Part shown: positions 9,689 to 18,527 of the stretch, one piece after another
Layout of the letters: each line of letters opens with the position of its first letter
Numbering within the stretch: position 1 is the first letter of the stretch
From: Antarcticimicrobium sediminis
Lineage (GTDB): Bacteria > Pseudomonadota > Alphaproteobacteria > Rhodobacterales > Rhodobacteraceae
Length of the DNA stretch: 64,000 bases
Assembly (NCBI RefSeq): GCF_004348975.1
Contig: NZ_SMFP01000008.1
Coordinates: 162,048 to 226,047 of the forward strand
Direction: 5' to 3'
Notes under the pieces: model-generated
Seen by the model: the letters and a program-made list of their open reading frames with translations, nothing else
Databases searched by the model: none
Told to the model about the DNA's origin: nothing
Program-made: the position numbers and the translations under genes

Positions 9689-10867
9689 GTGGCTGCACTG
9701 ACCCCGATTTCCCGTACACCCGTCACCTTTTACGTGCCAGTGGTCGCCGCCGCCGGGGCCTTTGCCGGGCTCTTTGTCGGCACGGCCCAAGGCAGCGGCC
9801 TGCTTGGCATCATCGCCGGTGCGGCGCTGATGGCGGTGCTGGCGCTGGCCATGACCCGGGTGATCGAAAACGAAAAGACGATGCGCTGGGCGATCGCCGC
9901 GCTCTTTCTGGCCGGCGGCTACCTGTTGGGGGGGATCCCCGGTGCCGTCATGGGCGGCGCTTTCGGCTGGTTCTTCGGCTGGTTCACCTATTGGCTGTAC
10001 GAGGGCCGCTACCGGGCCAAGCTGCCGCCCTATCTGACCCAGGGACAGGTGCTGTGGCATTTCGCGTTTCGGGTGATCTGCGGCGCGATCCTCGTGTTCC
10101 TGATCACCCCGATTCTGGTGGTGATGCCGCTCAGCTTCAACTCCCAGAACTTCTTTACCTTTACGCCCGAAATGCTGCGGTTCGACCCGGCCGGCTATTC
10201 GCTCCGGCACTACCGCGATTTCTTCACCAGCGACGACTGGCAACAGGCGCTGCGCAACTCGGTTATGATCGCGCCGGTGGCAACGCTGCTGTCGGTCAGC
10301 TTCGGCACGCTGGCCGCGATCGGGCTCAGTTCGGAACATGTGCCGTTCCGCCGTTTGATCATGGCGATCCTGATTTCGCCGATGATCGTGCCGCTGATCA
10401 TCTCGGCGGCGGGGATGTATTTCTTCTATTCCCGCATCGGGTTGCAGGGCACGTATTTCGGTGTTGTCTTGGCCCATGCCGCGCTGGGCATCCCCTTTGT
10501 CATCATCACCGTGACCGCCACGCTGGTGGGCTTTGACCGCTCGCTGACCCGTGCGGCGGCCAATATGGGGGCCGACCCGGTCACCACCTTCTTCCGGGTG
10601 CAGATGCCGTTGATCCTGCCCGGTGTGGTCTCTGGCGGGTTGTTCGCCTTCATCACCTCCTTTGACGAGGTGGTGGTGGTGCTGTTCGTTGGCTCGGCCG
10701 GGCAAAAGACGCTGCCTTGGCAGATGTTCACCGGGTTGCGCGAACAGATCAGCCCGACGATTCTGGCGGTGGCAACGATCCTTGTGGGGATCTCGATCTG
10801 CCTGCTCACCGTGGTTGAAATGCTGCGCCGCCGCTCCGAACGCCTGCGCGGCATGTCGCCAGAGTGA
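9689..10867 (+). CDS. ABC transporter permease, PotC-type, with N-terminal membrane extension
   Basis: This 392-residue permease pairs with the preceding one. The last 270 residues hold a standard six-helix binding-protein-dependent permease with the coupling loop TRAAANMGADPVTTFFRVQMP. The first 110 residues are an extra hydrophobic segment with about three or four helices rich in Gly and Ala, absent from short PotC proteins. The start is a GTG at 9689 with AAAGGGAG upstream. It is the last gene of the operon and is followed by a strong hairpin. Confidence 0.88.
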   Translation: MAALTPISRTPVTFYVPVVAAAGAFAGLFVGTAQGSGLLGIIAGAALMAVLALAMTRVIENEKTMRWAIAALFLAGGYLLGGIPGAVMGGAFGWFFGWFTYWLYEGRYRAKLPPYLTQGQVLWHFAFRVICGAILVFLITPILVVMPLSFNSQNFFTFTPEMLRFDPAGYSLRHYRDFFTSDDWQQALRNSVMIAPVATLLSVSFGTLAAIGLSSEHVPFRRLIMAILISPMIVPLIISAAGMYFFYSRIGLQGTYFGVVLAHAALGIPFVIITVTATLVGFDRSLTRAAANMGADPVTTFFRVQMPLILPGVVSGGLFAFITSFDEVVVVLFVGSAGQKTLPWQMFTGLREQISPTILAVATILVGISICLLTVVEMLRRRSERLRGMSPE

Positions 10868-10918
10868 CGGGGCTGCCCCGACACTGGGGTCGCCGGACAT
10901 CCGCGAGTTGAAAACGAT

Positions 10919-10955
10919 GGGCGCCGATCCGAAGGGGACCGGCGCCCTCGCTTTT
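10919..10955 (+). terminator. Rho-independent terminator of the ABC operon
   Basis: GGGCGCCGATCC pairs with GGACCGGCGCCC (one mismatch) around a five-base loop, followed by TCGCTTTTCC. Confidence 0.65.
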
Positions 10956-11248
10956 CCTTTCACCGGAAATATCCCCGCCGGAGGCCGGGGCCCGCAGGGC
11001 CTCGTCACTTTGCCACGCCCCGATCACAATCGCGCGCGAATTAACCCTTTTGCGGGGCGCAAACAGGGGCTGCGGCACCTTTTGTACATTTCGCGGTCAA
11101 ACCTCCCCAATCCAGCGAAAAGCGGGCCGGGGGCAGCAGGGCAAACTGTACGAAACCGCCCCGAGACTCCCCGGTTCACGGGCGGGCAGGGGCCTGACCA
11201 CGGCCCCCGACTCAGGCCATATGCCCTGGGTAAACGCGGCGCGCGTCT
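10956..11248. other. Non-coding spacer between the ABC operon and the lytic transglycosylase gene
   Basis: About 290 bp with no codon-biased frame on either strand. It holds a GC-rich imperfect palindrome near 10976-11003 of the kind common in roseobacter spacers. Nothing else is recognised. Confidence 0.4.
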
Positions 11249-12583
11249 CTAGCGCAACCGCTTCAACAGACCGAGCGAGGCATAGCCATCCGGCAACAGT
11301 CCGTTCGCCACCTGATAGGCGCGCACCGCCGCCATGGTTTTCGGCCCGATCCGGCCGTCGACCCCGGCGGTCGGGAATCCCCTTGCCGTCAGACGCTGCT
11401 GCATCTCCTTGCGCTCGGTAAAGCTCAGCCCCCGGTCACCCTGTGGCCAGGCTGCCTGGATCGGTTCGCCGCCCGCGATACGGTCGGCCAGATGACCCAC
11501 CCCGATCACATAGGCATCGGCGGCGTTGTAGCGTTCGATCACACGGAAATTGTCAAACACCATGAAGGCCGCCCCGTGCCCGCCTGCGGGCAACAAGATC
11601 GCCGCCTTGCCATGATCTGGAACCGCCCGTCCATTGACGCCGCGCACCCCCAACCGCGCCCAGTCGCCGGGGGTCTTCTTGATTTGTCGCTGCGCCAGTG
11701 CGTAATCAAAATCTTGTGGAAGTCGCACTTCGACCCCCCAGGGCTGGTCCTTGGTCCATCCGAAATGCTTGAGATAGGCAGCGGTCGAGGCCAGCGCATC
11801 GCTTGGATTGTCGGACCAGATATCGCGCCGCCCATCGCCGGTAAGATCAACCGCATGATCCAGATAAGAGGTCGGCATGAACTGGGTATGACCCATCGCA
11901 CCGGCCCAGCTCCCGGTCATATTCTCGGGGGTGGTGTCGCCGCTTTGCAGGATGCGCAGCGCCGCGATCAGCTGGGCCTCGAAAAACGCCGCCCGCCGCC
12001 CCTCGAAGGCCAGCGTCGACAGCGACCGCACCACGTTGTTTCTTCCACGATAGCTGCCAAAGGCGCTTTCCATTCCCCAGATCGCGACGACGACTTCCTT
12101 GTCGACACCAAAGCGCCGTTCGATCCGGTCCAGCGTTGCGCGATGCTGCTGCAGCGCGGCGCGCCCGTTGGCGACCCGCTCGTCCGAGGCGGCGCTGTCC
12201 AGATACTCCCAGATCGGTTTGCTGAATTCCGATTGGGTGCGATCGCGCCGGATTACATCCGCATCAAAGCTCACCCCTTCAAAGGCGCGCTCCAGCACAT
12301 CGGCGCGGATGCCTTGGGCAATTGCACGTTGCTTGAATGCACCAATCCAGTTCTGGAAACGGGCGTTCTCGGCGCGGGTGTCGATGGGGGGCGTAGCTGA
12401 TCCAACGGTGTCGGGCCGCAGGCTGGGCCGCAGCGAAATCAAGACGGAAGACGAGGCGCGCCCCACCGTTTCGGGGGCGTCAAAGGCGCGGTGCACTGGC
12501 CGCGGCGACCGGTCAACGGCCTCTGCGATACCGGGGCCCGTCCCGATCAGGGCGAGGCCCGCCGCATATATCCAAACACGCAT
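11249..12583 (-). CDS. Lytic murein transglycosylase, MltB family, with peptidoglycan-binding domain
   Basis: This 444-residue periplasmic enzyme would cleave the glycan chain of peptidoglycan to form 1,6-anhydro-MurNAc ends. A signal peptide covers about residues 1-21. The SLT/MltB domain includes NWIGAFKQRAIAQGI and the catalytic Glu172 in IWGMESAFGSYRG, followed by GAMGHTQFMPTSYL. The C-terminal 55 residues form a PG_binding_1 repeat (RLTARGFPTAGVDGRIGPKT). The start at 12583 gives a clean signal peptide; a frame nine codons longer adds polar residues. It is downstream of rnr on the same strand with a 114-bp gap. Confidence 0.9.
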   Translation of the reverse strand: MRVWIYAAGLALIGTGPGIAEAVDRSPRPVHRAFDAPETVGRASSSVLISLRPSLRPDTVGSATPPIDTRAENARFQNWIGAFKQRAIAQGIRADVLERAFEGVSFDADVIRRDRTQSEFSKPIWEYLDSAASDERVANGRAALQQHRATLDRIERRFGVDKEVVVAIWGMESAFGSYRGRNNVVRSLSTLAFEGRRAAFFEAQLIAALRILQSGDTTPENMTGSWAGAMGHTQFMPTSYLDHAVDLTGDGRRDIWSDNPSDALASTAAYLKHFGWTKDQPWGVEVRLPQDFDYALAQRQIKKTPGDWARLGVRGVNGRAVPDHGKAAILLPAGGHGAAFMVFDNFRVIERYNAADAYVIGVGHLADRIAGGEPIQAAWPQGDRGLSFTERKEMQQRLTARGFPTAGVDGRIGPKTMAAVRAYQVANGLLPDGYASLGLLKRLR

Positions 12584-12697
12584 GTCCTGTTGTCCTGCTA
12601 GACTGCTCAAGCTGAATCTAGCGCGAAAGCGGGAATCGCGAAAGCGGGCAATCGGCGGGTGGCCCGAGACGGCGCCTTTGTGCCGGTGCGCGTCCGC

Positions 12698-14956
12698 TTA
12701 GCTGCGGCGCAATTTGCGCTTGGTCTTGTCAGCCTTCTTCTTGGCCCGCACCGACTTGCGCCGGGGTGGCGCACTCCGGCCCGCGCCGCCCCCACGGGTG
12801 CCGCGCGGCAGTGCCTTGTCCTCAAGTGTCAGCAACTCCAGCTCCAGCCCGCCGGTCACCGGTGCGGCCTCGACCAAACGCACGGTGACGCGTTGGCCGA
12901 TGGCGATGGTCAGCCCGGTGTCAGACCCCATCAACGTGCCGGCCTCGCTGTCGAAATGGAAGTATTCGCGCCCCAACGTGCGGATCGGGATCAGCCCGTC
13001 GGCGCCGGTTTCGTCCAGTTTCACAAAGGCGCCAAAGCGCGCGATGCCGCTGATCCGTCCGGGGAATTCATTGCCCACCCGTTCGCTCAGATAAGCGGCG
13101 AGATAGCGGTCGGTGGTGTCGCGCTCGGCGATCATCGAGCGTCGCTCGGTCTCCGAGATATGCACGGCGGTTTGTTCCAGTTGCTCGATCTCGTCGGCTT
13201 TCAGCCCGTCGTCGCCCCATCCGTGCGCGGCGATCAGCGCCCGGTGCACGATCAGGTCGGCATAGCGGCGGATCGGCGAGGTGAAATGCGCGTATTGCGC
13301 CAGTGCCAGACCGAAGTGGCCGAAATTCTCGGGGCTGTAATAGGCCTGCGCCATCGAGCGTAGGGTTGAGATGTTGATCAGTTCGGCATCGTCGCTGCCC
13401 GCAGCCTGATTCAGCAGCGCGTTGAGATGGCGGGTTTGCAGCACCTGCCCCTTGGCCAACGTGTACCCGGCCGCCTGCGCGGTTTCGCGCAGCGCCTCCA
13501 GCTTTTCTGGTGCGGGTTCTTCGTGCACACGGAACAGCAGCGGCGAGCGTTTGGCGATCAAGGTCTCGGCGGCGGCCACGTTGGCCAGAACCATGAATTC
13601 CTCGATCAAACGGTGCGCATCCAGCCGGTCGCGGAAATTGACCGAACCGACCTTGCCGTCCTCGGTCAGGATGATGCGCCGTTCAGGCAGGTCGAGATCG
13701 AGCGGTTGGCGCTTTTCCCGCGCTTTGCGCAGGGCGTGGTAGGCGGCATAAAGCGGTTTGAGCACCGGCTCCAACAGCGGTTCGGTCAGCTCGTTGGGGG
13801 TGCCGTCAATGGCCTCCTGCACCTCGCCGTAATGCAAGGCGGCGATCGAGCGCATCAACCCGCGCGCAAAGCGATGGCCGATCTTCTTGCCCTCGGCGTC
13901 GATCTGCATCCGCACGGCGACACAGGCGCGCGGCACGTTTTCATGCAGCGAACACAGGTCGCCCGACAGCCGGTCGGGCAGCATCGGCACCACCCGGTCC
14001 GGGAAATAGGAGGAGTTGCCGCGCTTGCGCGCTTCGCGATCCAGCACGCTGCCGGGGCGGACAAAGGCCGCCACATCGGCAATCGCCACCCAGATCACGA
14101 ATCCCCCGGGGTTCTTCGGGTCGTCGTCCAACTGGGCGAGACAGGCGTCATCGCGGTCGCGCGCATCTGCGGGGTCGATGGTGATCAGGGGCAGATCGCG
14201 CAGATCCTCGCGCCCGTTCAGCCCAACGGGTTTGCAGGCGTCGGCCTCGGCGATGACCTCGTCGGGAAAGGCATCGGGAATGCCGTGCTGGTGGATTGCG
14301 ATCAGCGACACCGCCTTGGGTGCGCTGGGGTCGCCCAACCGGTCGGTGATGCGCGCACGCGGCAGGCCCATGCGGCCCTTTGGCCCCGACTGCTCGGCCT
14401 CGACCAGCTCGCCGTCCTTGGCGCCATGGCGGGCGTCCTCGGGGACGGTCCATTCGGTGCCGGTGCCCTTGTCGATGGGCACGATACGCCCGCCCTCGGC
14501 CCCTTTGCGAAAGACGCCCAGAATGCGCTTTGGATTGGTGCCGATGCGGCGGATCAGCCGCGCCTCGTAATTGTGATCTTCTTCATGCACGGCGTTCACC
14601 CGCGCCAGAATGCGGTCGCCCTCGCCCAGTGCAGGGTCAGAGGCGCGCGGCACGACCAAGACGATCGGCTCGACCCCCTCGCCATGCCATTCCAGCGGCC
14701 GCGCGAACAGGTCGCCATCGCTGTCCGGTGCCTTGACCTGCAACACGGTGACGGGCGGCAGGCTGTCGGCATCGCGATAGGTTTTCTTGCGCTTTTCCAG
14801 ATGGCCTTCGGCTTCGAGCTCTTTCAGGATCCGTTTCAGGTCGATCCGGTCGGAGCCTTTGATCCCGAACGCCCTTGCGATATCGCGTTTGGACGATTGG
14901 GTGGGGTGGGCTGAAATCCAGTCAAGGATTTCCTGTTTTGAGGGAATGCGCGTCAT
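12698..14956 (-). CDS. rnr: Ribonuclease R
   Basis: This 752-residue 3'-5' exoribonuclease degrades structured RNA. The N-terminal winged helix (about 1-65) is followed by cold-shock-like domains, the RNB catalytic domain from about 255 with DPADARDRDDA carrying the metal-binding aspartates, and an S1 domain (about 625-705). The C-terminus is a short Lys/Arg-rich tail (RRKSVRAKKKADKTKRKLRR), usual for RNase R and absent from RNase II. The length is close to family norms. It precedes the transglycosylase gene and follows the DUF2064 gene on the same strand with a 53-bp gap. Confidence 0.95.
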   Translation of the reverse strand: MTRIPSKQEILDWISAHPTQSSKRDIARAFGIKGSDRIDLKRILKELEAEGHLEKRKKTYRDADSLPPVTVLQVKAPDSDGDLFARPLEWHGEGVEPIVLVVPRASDPALGEGDRILARVNAVHEEDHNYEARLIRRIGTNPKRILGVFRKGAEGGRIVPIDKGTGTEWTVPEDARHGAKDGELVEAEQSGPKGRMGLPRARITDRLGDPSAPKAVSLIAIHQHGIPDAFPDEVIAEADACKPVGLNGREDLRDLPLITIDPADARDRDDACLAQLDDDPKNPGGFVIWVAIADVAAFVRPGSVLDREARKRGNSSYFPDRVVPMLPDRLSGDLCSLHENVPRACVAVRMQIDAEGKKIGHRFARGLMRSIAALHYGEVQEAIDGTPNELTEPLLEPVLKPLYAAYHALRKAREKRQPLDLDLPERRIILTEDGKVGSVNFRDRLDAHRLIEEFMVLANVAAAETLIAKRSPLLFRVHEEPAPEKLEALRETAQAAGYTLAKGQVLQTRHLNALLNQAAGSDDAELINISTLRSMAQAYYSPENFGHFGLALAQYAHFTSPIRRYADLIVHRALIAAHGWGDDGLKADEIEQLEQTAVHISETERRSMIAERDTTDRYLAAYLSERVGNEFPGRISGIARFGAFVKLDETGADGLIPIRTLGREYFHFDSEAGTLMGSDTGLTIAIGQRVTVRLVEAAPVTGGLELELLTLEDKALPRGTRGGGAGRSAPPRRKSVRAKKKADKTKRKLRRS

Positions 14957-15009
14957 GGGTCCGGCCTAGCACGGCGCGCGCGCCGCGTCATGACGAAAAA
15001 GCGATGCGC

Positions 15010-15582
15010 TCAGCCGTGGTGCAGATCGGCGGCTTGATCCACATCCCTCAGCGTATCAGCAAGCGCGATGCGCAGCCCGGGCAGGGTGGCGAGACTATCG
15101 GCAAGCGCAGTTTCGCTGGACCAGCGCGCGCCATGAAACGCCGTGCGGGGCAGGCGGTGGGGATGTCGCGCACCAACCAACCAGAAGCCGCCATCCGCCG
15201 CCGGGGCAAAGACCGCATCCTGCGTGCCCAGCAGCGCGAATGCGCGGGCGATGTGGCGGGGCGTGACATCGGGAATGTCCGACCCGATCAGGCAGGTGGG
15301 GCCGGGGCAGCTGCGCAACAGTCGCGACATCCGCGCGCCCAGATCGCCGCCGCCTTGCGGCAGGCGTGCCAAATCCCATGGCCAGACCCGTGCGCGCAGG
15401 GCCCGATCCGGCGCCACAGCCAGCACGATCTGCCATCTCGGGTCGCGCAGACGGCGCAGTAACCGCGCGCATTGATGCCGGTACCACCACGCCGCCGGCA
15501 CGTGGCCGATCTCTCGCCCCAGCCGGGTTTTTACCTGGCCCGGGCGCGGCTGTTTCACCATCACGATCAAGGTGGCGCGCAT
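15010..15582 (-). CDS. DUF2064 / TIGR04282-type glycosyltransferase-like protein
   Basis: This 190-residue protein has the nucleotide-sugar-transferase-like fold. It starts MRATLIVMVKQPRPGQVKTRLGREIG, the KxPxPGxVKTRL motif of this family, and has IGSDIPDVTPRHIARAF and FAPAADGGFWLVGAR, which correspond to the metal and sugar-nucleotide site. The family includes a proposed arsenosugar biosynthesis glycosyltransferase, but no arsenic gene is nearby, so the role here is open. It is ten bases downstream of dapE on the same strand and probably co-transcribed. Confidence 0.75.
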   Translation of the reverse strand: MRATLIVMVKQPRPGQVKTRLGREIGHVPAAWWYRHQCARLLRRLRDPRWQIVLAVAPDRALRARVWPWDLARLPQGGGDLGARMSRLLRSCPGPTCLIGSDIPDVTPRHIARAFALLGTQDAVFAPAADGGFWLVGARHPHRLPRTAFHGARWSSETALADSLATLPGLRIALADTLRDVDQAADLHHG

Positions 15583-15592
15583 GCGCCGGGCC

Positions 15593-16738
15593 TCAGGTGA
15601 AATAGTCTTTCAGGATGCGGGTATAGATCGCCTTGAGCTGGTGGATCTGCTCCACCGGCACGCATTCATCGACCTGGTGCATGGTCTTACCGACCAGCCC
15701 GAATTCCACCACCGGGCAGTGGTCCTTGACGAACCGGGCGTCCGAGGTGCCGCCGGTTGTCGACAGCTCCGGTGTCACGCTGGTCTCGGCCGCCACCGCC
15801 GCCGAGACCAGATCAGAGAGCGCGCCCGGTGGGGTCAGGAAGCTTTCGCCGGAGATCTTGACCTTCATCTCGACCGTGACGCCAAATTCTTCTGCCACCT
15901 GATCGGCCTCGGCCCGCAGCCAGCCAGTCAGGCCCGCGCCAGTATGGGTGTCGTTGAAGCGGATATTGACGGTGCCGTTGCAGTGCGCCGGGATTACGTT
16001 GGTGGCGGGGTTGCCGGTGTCGATGGTCACCACTGCCAGCGTCGAGGGATCGAAATGATCGGTGCCGCGATCCAGCTCATGGCCGGCCAGCCGATCCATC
16101 AGCCGCGCCATCGCAGGAAGCGGGTTTCTGGCCCGGTGCGGATAGGCCGAATGCCCCTGCTTGCCCACCACGGTAAACCACGCGGTCATTGATCCGCGCC
16201 GCCCGATCTTGATCATCTCGCCCATGGTCTCGGGGCAGGTGGGTTCGCCCACCAGACACGCCGACATCGTCTCACCCGTCTGCGTCATGTAGTCGAGCAA
16301 CGCCACGGTGCCGTCGACGGCGTCGCCCTCTTCATCGCCGGTGATGGCAAGGAGAACCGCCCCGTCAGGGGGCGTGGCGGTGACAAAGTCGATGGCGGCG
16401 GCGGCAAAGGCGGCAACGCCTGATTTCATGTCGGTCGCGCCGCGCCCATACAGCACCCCATCGCGTTCCACCGCGCCAAACGGCGGCACGCTCCAGGCGG
16501 CCTCGTCCCCCACCGGCACAACATCGGTATGGCCGTTGAAGCCGAAGCTGCGCGCATGCCCCTTCTTGCCCCAGCGGGCAAAAAGGTTGGCCACCCCGCC
16601 GCGATCAACGCGGGTGCAGTCGAATCCCGCCGCGCCCAGAAGCGTTTCCAGCAGCACCAGCGCGCCGCCCTCCTCTGGCGTGACCGAGGGGCAGCGAATC
16701 AGGTCGGCAGTCAGGCGTGCGGGGTCGGTTTGAGTCAT
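15593..16738 (-). CDS. dapE: Succinyl-diaminopimelate desuccinylase
   Basis: This 381-residue M20 metalloenzyme removes succinate from N-succinyl-LL-diaminopimelate in lysine and peptidoglycan synthesis. Zinc-site motifs are [39 protein letters not shown] and VGEPTC, and the C-terminal [14 protein letters not shown] closes the domain. TGGTSDARF is typical of DapE and separates it from ArgE. AAAGGA precedes the ATG. dapD, for the same pathway, lies about 4.5 kb away. Confidence 0.95.
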   Translation of the reverse strand: MTQTDPARLTADLIRCPSVTPEEGGALVLLETLLGAAGFDCTRVDRGGVANLFARWGKKGHARSFGFNGHTDVVPVGDEAAWSVPPFGAVERDGVLYGRGATDMKSGVAAFAAAAIDFVTATPPDGAVLLAITGDEEGDAVDGTVALLDYMTQTGETMSACLVGEPTCPETMGEMIKIGRRGSMTAWFTVVGKQGHSAYPHRARNPLPAMARLMDRLAGHELDRGTDHFDPSTLAVVTIDTGNPATNVIPAHCNGTVNIRFNDTHTGAGLTGWLRAEADQVAEEFGVTVEMKVKISGESFLTPPGALSDLVSAAVAAETSVTPELSTTGGTSDARFVKDHCPVVEFGLVGKTMHQVDECVPVEQIHQLKAIYTRILKDYFT

Positions 16739-16888
16739 GGGTCGTGGTCCTTTGGGGGGTGGTGGCGTTGAGCCGCGTCAATTTGGGCGCAAACACAGGC
16801 GATGCCAACCCCGCCGGGCGCTTGCCGCCACGGTTGTCTTGCCGTTTGCATCGTTTCTGCGTAAGCAAAAAAGAAAAAACCGGGACAG

Positions 16889-17944
16889 ATGAAAAGATTA
16901 TTTGCTGCTTTCGCGGTGGGGTTGACGCTGTGGGTGCAATGCGCCGCCGCCCAGACCCTGACGGTGACCACGGTCACCCGCCCCCCCTTTTCGATGGTCG
17001 AGGGGGAGGACGAGAGCGGATTCTCGATGGATCTTCTGGTTGCCCTGTCCGAGGCCTTGGGCTGGGACTATCGCGTCGATCGGGTGGGTCAGTTCAGCGA
17101 GATGCTGGGGGCCGTGACCGACGGTCGGGCCGATCTGGCCATCGCCAATATCTCGATCACCGCCGCGCGCGAAAGCGTGCTGGATTTCAGCCAGCCGATC
17201 TTTGAGGCCGGGTTGCAGATGATGGTGCCCGCCGATGAGTCGTCGGGATCGTCGCTGTGGCGGACGATCCTGTCGCGCGATCTGTTGCTGGCGATCGGCG
17301 CGGCCTTTCTGCTGCTGCTTGGCGGCGGAATGCTGATGTGGGCGTTTGAGCGTCGTGCGCAGCCCTATTTCGACCGCCCTGTGCACGAGGCCTGGTTTCC
17401 CTCGTTCTGGTGGGCGCTGAATCTGGTGGTAAATGGCGGCTTTGAAGAGCGGGTGCCGCGCACCCTGCTGGGGCGGTTTCTGGGCGTGATCCTGGTGATC
17501 TCGTCGCTGTTCATCGTGTCGGTCTTTGTCGCCAAGATCACCTCGGTCATGACAGTCGAGGCGATCAGCGGATCGGTGAATTCGGTCAACGACCTTTATG
17601 GCCGGCGGGTGGCCACGATCCAGGGCTCGACGGCCGCCGGATTCCTTGACCGGCGCGAAGTGGGCTATGACGCGTTTGACGGGTTGGACCCGATGCTGCG
17701 GGCCTTTGAAGACGGCCGGGCCGATGTGGTGGTTTTCGATGCGCCGATCCTGTCGCATTACGCCAATCACGCCGGGCGCGACGTGGCCCGGCTGGCCGGG
17801 CCGATCTTTTTGCGCGAGAATTACGGCATCGCCTTTCCCACCGGCAGCCGGTTGGTCGAAGACGTCAATCAGGCGCTGCTGGCCCTGCGCGAGGACGGAA
17901 CCTATGACCGGATCTATCGCAAGTGGTTCGGTGTGCGGCGCTGA
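16889..17944 (+). CDS. Bacterial glutamate-receptor-like channel (SBP3 - pore - SBP3) with altered selectivity filter
   Basis: This 351-residue protein has the layout of GluR0-type channels. A signal peptide (1-22) is followed by the first half of a periplasmic amino-acid-binding lobe (23-125), a TM helix (about 131-152), a re-entrant pore segment, another TM helix (about 195-218), and the second binding half (about 228-351). Ligand-lobe motifs [23 protein letters not shown] and [15 protein letters not shown] are clear. The pore reads [18 protein letters not shown] where potassium-type members have TVGYGD, so the GYG filter is replaced by GFE. It would gate ions on amino-acid binding; the ion is unknown. 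Confidence 0.8.
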   Translation: MKRLFAAFAVGLTLWVQCAAAQTLTVTTVTRPPFSMVEGEDESGFSMDLLVALSEALGWDYRVDRVGQFSEMLGAVTDGRADLAIANISITAARESVLDFSQPIFEAGLQMMVPADESSGSSLWRTILSRDLLLAIGAAFLLLLGGGMLMWAFERRAQPYFDRPVHEAWFPSFWWALNLVVNGGFEERVPRTLLGRFLGVILVISSLFIVSVFVAKITSVMTVEAISGSVNSVNDLYGRRVATIQGSTAAGFLDRREVGYDAFDGLDPMLRAFEDGRADVVVFDAPILSHYANHAGRDVARLAGPIFLRENYGIAFPTGSRLVEDVNQALLALREDGTYDRIYRKWFGVRR

Positions 17945-17984
17945 GGTCTGACCGACAGCGCCGTCTTGGATCAGCAACCGCCAA

Positions 17985-18347
17985 TCAGTGCAGGATGAAG
18001 GAGTCCGGTTCGGGGGCATCGTCGAAAAACGGCGTCATCTGCGCCACGATCACCGAATTTTCGTCCAGCGCCCGCTGCATCAGCCCGCGTTCCTCGTCGT
18101 CGATTTCGTGCCCGGCCTCAAGCCGTTCGTCCAACGTGCCATAACCCGTGACATCAAGCGGCGCGGTCTCGGCGTGTTTCAGGATCGCCACGGTTTCGCG
18201 CACCGCCTCGGCCTCGTCTACGCCAGAGGCAAAGCACATGAGCGCCGCGCCAGTCGCGCCTTTGGGCAGGCCGTCGCCGGATTTGCGGCCGATCTGAACC
18301 AGCAGCGTATAGACCTGCTGGCGGGAGGGTTTATCCTTGTGTGTCAT
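17985..18347 (-). CDS. Conserved hypothetical protein, 120 aa
   Basis: This small acidic, soluble protein starts MTHKDKPSRQQVYTLLVQIG and ends DDAPEPDSFILH. It is predicted mostly helical, with no signal peptide or membrane segment. Codon use is typical of the neighbourhood. I do not recognise a characterised family. It is convergent with the channel gene, the stop codons lying about 40 bp apart. Confidence 0.6.
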   Translation of the reverse strand: MTHKDKPSRQQVYTLLVQIGRKSGDGLPKGATGAALMCFASGVDEAEAVRETVAILKHAETAPLDVTGYGTLDERLEAGHEIDDEERGLMQRALDENSVIVAQMTPFFDDAPEPDSFILH

Positions 18348-18527
18348 CCTGCGGGCCTTATCCCCTTTGCCTTGGCCTGGTCAAGCGTGGCCGATCTGAC
18401 GCGGTGATCCGGAAAAGTTTCTGCAAATACTGAGAAAAGTGCATATTTTCGCCCAATTCTTTATTCATACCTTGAGCATAAGAACAGGCGGCGAAAAGTT
18501 GCCACCAATTTATATTGAGGCAGAGTT

